Assembly (NCBI GenBank): GCA_047638815.1
Contig: JBLIMR010000050.1
Coordinates: 1 to 18,943, forward strand
Source: JAJRRH01 sp047638815
Lineage (GTDB): Bacteria; Bacteroidota; Bacteroidia; Flavobacteriales_D; JABDKJ01
DNA: 18,943 nt
Direction of reading: 5' to 3'
The notes below the pieces were generated by a model, which was not told the DNA's origin, did not search any database, and was given only the letters and a program-made list of their open reading frames with translations. Shown here in pieces: positions 14,812 to 18,943 of this stretch. Position 1 is the first letter of the stretch. Every line of letters starts with the position of its first letter. The translations under genes and the position numbers were made by a program.

Positions 14812-15594
14812 ATGACAATAAAAACGATGGCCGAGATGGCAGCAGCAGGAGAGACACCTGATGTTTTATTTTGGGTAGGATGCGCAGGTAGTTTTGATGA
14901 TAGGGCTAAGAAGATTACTGTAGCTATGTCGAAAATACTGCAGCACTGTGAAGTTTCCTTTGCAATTCTTGGACAGGAAGAATCTTGCACAGGTGATCCT
15001 GCAAAAAGAGCTGGCAATGAGTTTTTATACCAGATGCAAGCCTTTAGCAACATACAGGTGCTGAATAATTACAAATTCAAAAGTATTGTTACGACTTGCC
15101 CTCATTGCTTTAACATCATCAAAAATGAATATCCTGAGTTGGGTGGTGTATACGATGTAATGCATCATACACAGTTCATCAACAACCTAATAAAAAATGG
15201 AAAGCTCAAGATTGCTGATGGAGGAGAATTCAAAGGCAAGAAAATCACTTTCCACGATCCATGTTATCTTGGAAGAGCCAATGGTGTCTATGAGGCACCG
15301 AGAGAATTGTTAGAGGCACTAGATGTTGATCTTTCAGAAATGAAAAGATGCAAGTCCAATGGATTATGTTGTGGAGCAGGTGGTGCACAAATGTTCAAAG
15401 AAGCTGAACCTGGCAACAAAGAAATCAATATAGAAAGAACCGAGGACGCTTTAGCAACCAATGCCAAGGTTATTGCAACTGGATGTCCATTCTGTAACAC
15501 CATGATGACAGATGGTGTGAAGAACAAGGAGAAGGAGCAGGAAGTGAAAGTTTACGATTTAGCTGAACTAATCGCACAAACTCAAGGACTTTAA
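14812..15594 (+). CDS. CCG-domain (Fe-S)-binding protein, HdrB-like
   Basis: This 260-residue cytoplasmic protein has two cysteine-rich CCG (DUF224) domains, the fold that holds the noncubane [4Fe-4S] cluster in HdrB. The first has VGCAGSFDDR, ESCTGDPAKR and VTTCPHCFN. The second has HDPCYLGR, GLCCGAGGAQM and ATGCPFCNTMMTDG. All expected cysteines are present in both. I chose ATG 14812 (MTIKTMAEMAAAGETP...) because it gives the usual family start and an 8-bp gap to the preceding stop; an in-frame ATG at 14782 would overlap that gene. It is the catalytic-type partner of the membrane Fe-S protein upstream; together they resemble an HdrD split in two. The substrate is not known: disulfide reduction, lactate- or glycolate-type oxidation, and quinone reduction are all possible for this superfamily. 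Confidence 0.92.
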   Translation: MTIKTMAEMAAAGETPDVLFWVGCAGSFDDRAKKITVAMSKILQHCEVSFAILGQEESCTGDPAKRAGNEFLYQMQAFSNIQVLNNYKFKSIVTTCPHCFNIIKNEYPELGGVYDVMHHTQFINNLIKNGKLKIADGGEFKGKKITFHDPCYLGRANGVYEAPRELLEALDVDLSEMKRCKSNGLCCGAGGAQMFKEAEPGNKEINIERTEDALATNAKVIATGCPFCNTMMTDGVKNKEKEQEVKVYDLAELIAQTQGL

Positions 15595-15600
15595 TGTTCC

Positions 15601-15698
15601 AATGCTTCAATGCGATAATGCAGAAATGCTTCAATGTAGTATTACAATAAGAAAGGCTGTCATTCTGAAGGAGGTATCCCGAATGATCGGGAAAGAAT
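15601..15698. repeat. Intergenic repeat region: 12-bp direct repeat plus REP-like palindrome
   Basis: AATGCTTCAATG occurs exactly at 15601-15612 and 15625-15636. It is followed by a two-part imperfect palindrome: ATTCT (15662-15666) pairs with AGAAT (15694-15698), enclosing TCCCGA-ATGA-TCGGGA (15677-15692). The phrase GTCATTCTGAA...AAGAATCTCGT resembles a repeat that I recall from intergenic regions of many Bacteroidota genomes. It sits between the convergent HdrB-like and EamA genes. Confidence 0.6.
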
Positions 15699-15748
15699 CT
15701 CGTCTTAACAATCCGGTTCTGCGAACTTTCACCTTTCACCTAAAACCT

Positions 15749-16642
15749 CTAACCTTTTTCCTTACCCGCCTTATCCATCTTATTCTTCAAATATGCATTC
15801 ACAAAAATAGCGGCCAAAATCAAAATAAAGGCATAGTAAAATAGGGAAGGCATTTTCTCAGTCTCGGGCCAAATTAGTAACGCCACAGCGATGCTGTATA
15901 TTGGTTCTAAATTCACACTCATACTCACAGTAAAGGGTGATATTTTTTTCATTACTTCCACGGAAACCAAAAAGGCGAAACTCGTACAAGCCAATCCTAG
16001 AATTAATAGATAAACAATGTCCGAGTTTGCTAAAGCCATATCAGCCATAGATTTCGATTGAGCCAATAGATAGACAGAAACAAAAAATAGGGCAGAGGCC
16101 AATTGGTAGAATGTAATCAATTTGGCACTGACTCTTTTAATTAGCTTACCATTTAGCACAGTAAACCATGATGCCAGAAAAGCAGAGGTGACGCTAAGTA
16201 TAATACCTAGTTTGTAGCTGAAATCGATACTGAAGATCAGAGAAATCGCAAACAAAACGACTAAACCCAATCCAATCTCATATAGCTTTATTCTACGTCT
16301 GAAGTAAAGCGGCTCTAATATGGCAGTAAAAAAAGTGCTGCTTGCCATGCATGTTAGGGCAACTGAGACATTAGATTGTTTGATGGCTTCGAAAAAAGTA
16401 ACCCAATGTGCGGCAATAATTAAGCCTACCGCGGCTAAATTTATTAAATCCTTTTTATTGACTTTGAAAGTTGTTTTGGTAATAAAGAAATAAACGACTA
16501 TTCCAGCCACACCAATTAACAAGCGGTACCAAACCAAGACATCTGCTGATACAGAAATCAACTTTCCCAATACACCTGTAAGACCAAAGATCAATATGGT
16601 AAGATGAAGGAGAAAATAATATGTCCGTTTCTGACTATCCAT
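15749..16642 (-). CDS. EamA/DMT-superfamily transporter (RhaT-like permease)
   Basis: The 297-residue inner-membrane protein has about ten hydrophobic segments arranged as two EamA repeats (about 7-137 and 145-290), the standard DMT design. Features of the family are visible: WYRLLIGVAG in TM2, AAHWVTFFEAIKQSNVSVAL in TM3-TM4, a LEPLYFRRR turn after TM4 and, in the second half, NLEPIYSIAVALLIWPE, whose LEP and E are typical. The C-terminus is short and basic (KNKMDKAGKEKG). Substrates of such proteins are usually amino acids, metabolites or drugs and cannot be predicted here. It is transcribed alone, converging on the HdrB-like gene with the REP-like region between, and divergent from the SDR gene with a 263-bp gap. 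A near-match to the -7 element (TATTTTTA) lies just before the ATG. Confidence 0.9.
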   Translation of the reverse strand: MDSQKRTYYFLLHLTILIFGLTGVLGKLISVSADVLVWYRLLIGVAGIVVYFFITKTTFKVNKKDLINLAAVGLIIAAHWVTFFEAIKQSNVSVALTCMASSTFFTAILEPLYFRRRIKLYEIGLGLVVLFAISLIFSIDFSYKLGIILSVTSAFLASWFTVLNGKLIKRVSAKLITFYQLASALFFVSVYLLAQSKSMADMALANSDIVYLLILGLACTSFAFLVSVEVMKKISPFTVSMSVNLEPIYSIAVALLIWPETEKMPSLFYYAFILILAAIFVNAYLKNKMDKAGKEKG

Positions 16643-16893
16643 GCTTAAAAATAATCGGCTAATATAGTTCGCTTAAGTTAAAGTAGAAACAAGAAAATCT
16701 CATCTTTATTGATATTAGAACACTATTGGGAATATGTGTAATCCAATAAACAATAATGGGGCTACTAAAGACGTAAATTTTGCAGAAAAACGAGCCATGG
16801 AACTACTGATATCATTGAATAGCATACTCTGATTACAGATGCATTATTAGTATCACCAATTTAACCTTTATGCCAAAACCTGCTTTTTAATAT

Positions 16894-16901
16894 TAAATTT
16901 G
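16894..16901 (+). promoter_or_regulatory. Bacteroidota -7 promoter element of the SDR-menF unit (TAAATTTG)
   Basis: TAAATTTG fits TAnnTTTG and ends 4 bp before the ATG at 16906, so the transcript would begin at about the start codon. This is the same geometry as at 6460. Confidence 0.4.
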
Positions 16902-16905
16902 CGTT

Positions 16906-17619
16906 ATGAGAACAGCAATAATAACGGGAGCCAGCAGTGGTATAGGAAGAGCAACAGCGGAGTTGCTTTCGGGAGATCAGTATAGCTTGGTCTTAGTATC
17001 AAGAAACGTAGAAAAGGTGAACGCCTATGCAAAAGATCTAACAGGAAAGATTACAGTAAAACAATGTGATGTTCAAGATGTAGATACGGTAAAGAAAATA
17101 GTAGATGAGACCATAGAGACTTATGGGTCAATTGACATATTGTTGAATAATGCAGGCTTGGGTTATTTCGATAGATTAGATGAAGGTCAGCTTAATCAAT
17201 GGCATGAGATGATTGATACCAATATCAAAGGAATATTGAATTTTTTACATTTCGCCCTGCCAGAACTGAAGAAAAACATTGGACATGTCATTAATGTGGG
17301 TTCCATTGCTTCTCACCATGTATTTCCTAATTCTGGAGTCTATTCAGCAACCAAGCACGCTGTATTTGCCATATCGGAGAGTATTAGGGTTGAATTAATG
17401 GGACAAGTGAAGGTTACCACCATTTCTCCTGGTGCTGTAAACACAAATTTCATTAATGTCACAACGAATGAGGAGTTACTTGCTAGCTATAAAGAATATT
17501 TTGAATCATCAATGCATGCATCAACAATTGCCAAACAAATTAAGCATGCCTTGGAAGTAGAGGATAATGCGGTAATAAATGAAATAATTGTACGGCCGTT
17601 TCGTGGAGCAATGAAATAA
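16906..17619 (+). CDS. Short-chain dehydrogenase/reductase, classical type
   Basis: This is a 237-residue cytoplasmic oxidoreductase with a complete Rossmann-fold and active-site set: cofactor motif TGASSGIG (7-14), NNAG (81-84), catalytic N106 in TNIKG, S133 in VGSIAS, Y146 and K150 in YSATK, and a PG turn in ISPGAVNT. The Ser-Arg after the second strand (VSRN, 31-34) suggests NADP(H) rather than NAD(H). Overall it resembles the YdfG-type SDRs that oxidise 3-hydroxy acids such as serine or allo-threonine, but substrate prediction inside SDRs is unreliable. The stop overlaps the menF start by one base (TAATG), so the two are translationally coupled. Whether it has a role in menaquinone synthesis or is only a passenger is not shown. 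Confidence 0.93.
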   Translation: MRTAIITGASSGIGRATAELLSGDQYSLVLVSRNVEKVNAYAKDLTGKITVKQCDVQDVDTVKKIVDETIETYGSIDILLNNAGLGYFDRLDEGQLNQWHEMIDTNIKGILNFLHFALPELKKNIGHVINVGSIASHHVFPNSGVYSATKHAVFAISESIRVELMGQVKVTTISPGAVNTNFINVTTNEELLASYKEYFESSMHASTIAKQIKHALEVEDNAVINEIIVRPFRGAMK

Positions 17620-18701
17620 TGGATAAGGTACTTGAGGATATATTTGAATTGCTTTTAAGGAAAGATCTACCTTTTAGTTTTTATTTTTCACCTCATGAGG
17701 GTGAGATGAAATTGATAGTGCAAGCAAGTAATAACACTGATCTGAGTGATGAGATATTGAAGAGTAATGATTCTGGTTTCATTTATAGGTCTTTTGATAA
17801 AAGAAGAAAACCGAAATTTATAAGGGCTGATTATTCAGGAAATATTGAGAATTTTACATGGCAGAAATTTGAAAGCCTTACTGATGGGTCAGAGATTTCA
17901 CAGCCAAAGATCAACATCGTTAATGACTTGGAAAAGATAGAATATCTAAAAAGAGTAGATGCCATTGTTGATCGTATTGAAAAAGAAGAGGTTAAAAAGA
18001 TGGTGTTATCCAGGGTCAAAACCGTTTCTCATGACAAATCACCAGTTGAAATTTTTCTAGCACTTCATCTGAAAAACCCTTCTGCGTTCACTTATCTTCT
18101 TAGAACGGATAATGGTCAGATTTGGCTAGGTGCTTCTCCGGAAATTATCTTAGAGAAATCAGGCTCGAGATTCAACACAGTGGCTCTTGCAGGGACAGTA
18201 TTAAATGAAGAAAGTGAAGATCTGTTTTCGCCAAAAAACATTGAAGAACAAGTCTTAGTTCAGGATTACATTTTAAGCAAACTGGAAAAAAGCTCTGCTA
18301 AGAATATAAAGCATAAACAACCAAAAGCACACGTTGCAGTGAATGTCACGCATATTAAAACCGAAATTTCATTTGATTTGAGTAGGTCAGATGTTGAAGA
18401 TGTCATTAATCTTGCTGAAGAATTACACCCAACTCCTGCAGTTGGAGGATTGCCAGAAAAAATAGCCTTAAAATTTATCGAGGAATTTGAAAATCACGAT
18501 CGTGAGTTGTATGCTGGGTATTTAGGGCCCATAAATCTATTTGGGGAGACAGCATTATACGTTAACATAAGAAACGCTCAATATTTTGAGGGTCACCTGA
18601 GAATATATGTTGGTGGTGGTATTATTAAGGGTTCAGATTCGGAAATGGAATGGCAAGAGACGGAGAATAAAAGTTATGTAATGGGTCAAGCGATTTTGTA
18701 A
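17619..18701 (+). CDS. menF: Isochorismate synthase (chorismate-binding enzyme)
   Basis: The enzyme isomerises chorismate to isochorismate, the first committed step to menaquinone, the usual respiratory quinone of Bacteroidota. The 360 residues comprise a variable N-terminal part (1-105) and the chorismate-binding domain (about 106-360). Conserved elements are K127 before MVLSR (the candidate base), WLGASPEIIL (169-178), ALAGT (189-193), THIKTEI (244-250), LHPTPAVGGLP (269-279), RELYAGYLGP (295-304) and YVGGGIIKGSDSEMEWQET (330-348), with Mg-binding Glu in the last. LHPTPAVGG and the AGT segment favour an isochorismate synthase over anthranilate or aminodeoxychorismate synthases. EntC-type (siderophore) function cannot be excluded by sequence alone, but no siderophore genes are nearby. 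No menD is seen in the window; it may lie elsewhere. Confidence 0.92.
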   Translation: MDKVLEDIFELLLRKDLPFSFYFSPHEGEMKLIVQASNNTDLSDEILKSNDSGFIYRSFDKRRKPKFIRADYSGNIENFTWQKFESLTDGSEISQPKINIVNDLEKIEYLKRVDAIVDRIEKEEVKKMVLSRVKTVSHDKSPVEIFLALHLKNPSAFTYLLRTDNGQIWLGASPEIILEKSGSRFNTVALAGTVLNEESEDLFSPKNIEEQVLVQDYILSKLEKSSAKNIKHKQPKAHVAVNVTHIKTEISFDLSRSDVEDVINLAEELHPTPAVGGLPEKIALKFIEEFENHDRELYAGYLGPINLFGETALYVNIRNAQYFEGHLRIYVGGGIIKGSDSEMEWQETENKSYVMGQAIL

Positions 18702-18773
18702 ATGATTGAAGCTGATTATACACTATCAAGAATGGTCATTAATGTATATTCACCAAAAAATATTTCCTAGCTT

Positions 18774-18943
18774 TTGAATAGAATAGTAATTCTGACATAT
18801 ACATTCCCACCATCACCGGCTATTGGAGGCAGGAGGTGGGCAAAGTTTGCTAAATATCTTGATCGAGCAGGACACGATGTTTTTGTCCTCGCATCAGATT
18901 TGGATAAAGATGAAAGTAGTCCATGGTCTGAGGATATTGAAGT
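18774..18943 (+). CDS. Glycosyltransferase, N-terminal part (cut by the window end)
   Basis: The frame begins NRIVILTYTFPPSPAIGGRR, a beta strand followed by a nucleotide-sugar-type loop, continues WAKFAKYLDRAGHDVFVLAS, and is open to the last base. This is the first Rossmann unit of a GT-B glycosyltransferase acting on cell-surface sugars (group 1/GT4 style). Fifty-six codons are visible. The first possible start is TTG at 18774; the in-frame TAG at 18768-18770 rules out a longer protein, and no ATG or GTG lies near. It follows menF by 72 bp on the same strand but is unlikely to be functionally related. Confidence 0.75.
   Translation, partial: MNRIVILTYTFPPSPAIGGRRWAKFAKYLDRAGHDVFVLASDLDKDESSPWSEDIE

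Noticed and set aside
18702..18770. 22-codon frame directly after menF (ATG 18702 to TAG 18768)
   Set aside because: It is too short, has no recognisable features, and a stop separates it from the glycosyltransferase frame; it is probably a leader or spacer.

Overview
The window reads as a chromosomal segment of an AT-rich Bacteroidota genome, most likely a Cytophagales-like marine or soil lineage. The grounds are the Bacteroidota-type LptD, the MCE protein followed by a split heterodisulfide-reductase-like pair, the FeoA/FeoB pair next to a DtxR-family repressor, and repeated matches to the Bacteroidota -7 promoter element (TAnnTTTG) just upstream of starts. No rRNA, tRNA, CRISPR array or prophage was seen. 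Most of the window is ordinary core-genome content.

Layout. 1-2014 (+): the C-terminal part of a large protein resembling the long Bacteroidota TraB/GumN-family proteins, then a small zinc-ribbon-like protein. 2033-5142 (-): a metal-homeostasis block, DtxR/MntR-family regulator, feoA, feoB. feoA and feoB overlap by 4 bp (ATGA), and a perfect 15-bp palindrome sits just before feoA. 5375-6920 (+): a histidine-rich protein I do not recognise and a small lipoprotein. 6968-10839: divergent lptD (-) and N-acetylmuramoyl-L-alanine amidase with a SPOR-like tail (+), both envelope biogenesis genes. 10840-11563: a gene-poor stretch with GC-rich hairpins and an IS110-family transposase remnant. 11564-15594 (+): a J-domain/KTSC-like protein, then an apparent operon of an MCE (MlaD-like) protein, a membrane Fe-S protein and a CCG-domain (HdrB-like) protein. 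15601-15700 holds a REP-like intergenic repeat. 15749-16642 (-): an EamA/DMT transporter. 16906-18701 (+): an SDR overlapping an isochorismate synthase (menF), the first step of menaquinone synthesis. 18774-end: the start of a glycosyltransferase.

Functional themes are ferrous iron uptake with its metal-dependent repressor; outer-membrane and peptidoglycan construction (LptD, amidase, MCE lipid transport); a membrane Fe-S redox pair; and quinone precursor synthesis.

The most notable anomalies are two single-base homopolymer frameshifts. One splits the DtxR-family regulator (A6 run at 4587-4592); the other splits the lipoprotein (T4 run at 6656-6659). In each case the reading frame continues with clear family-like sequence once one base is corrected, so these are either real mutations or, quite possibly, consensus errors of the assembly. 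In addition, lptD lacks a normal start codon in front of its signal peptide. I found no convincing sign of an entirely new multi-gene system.
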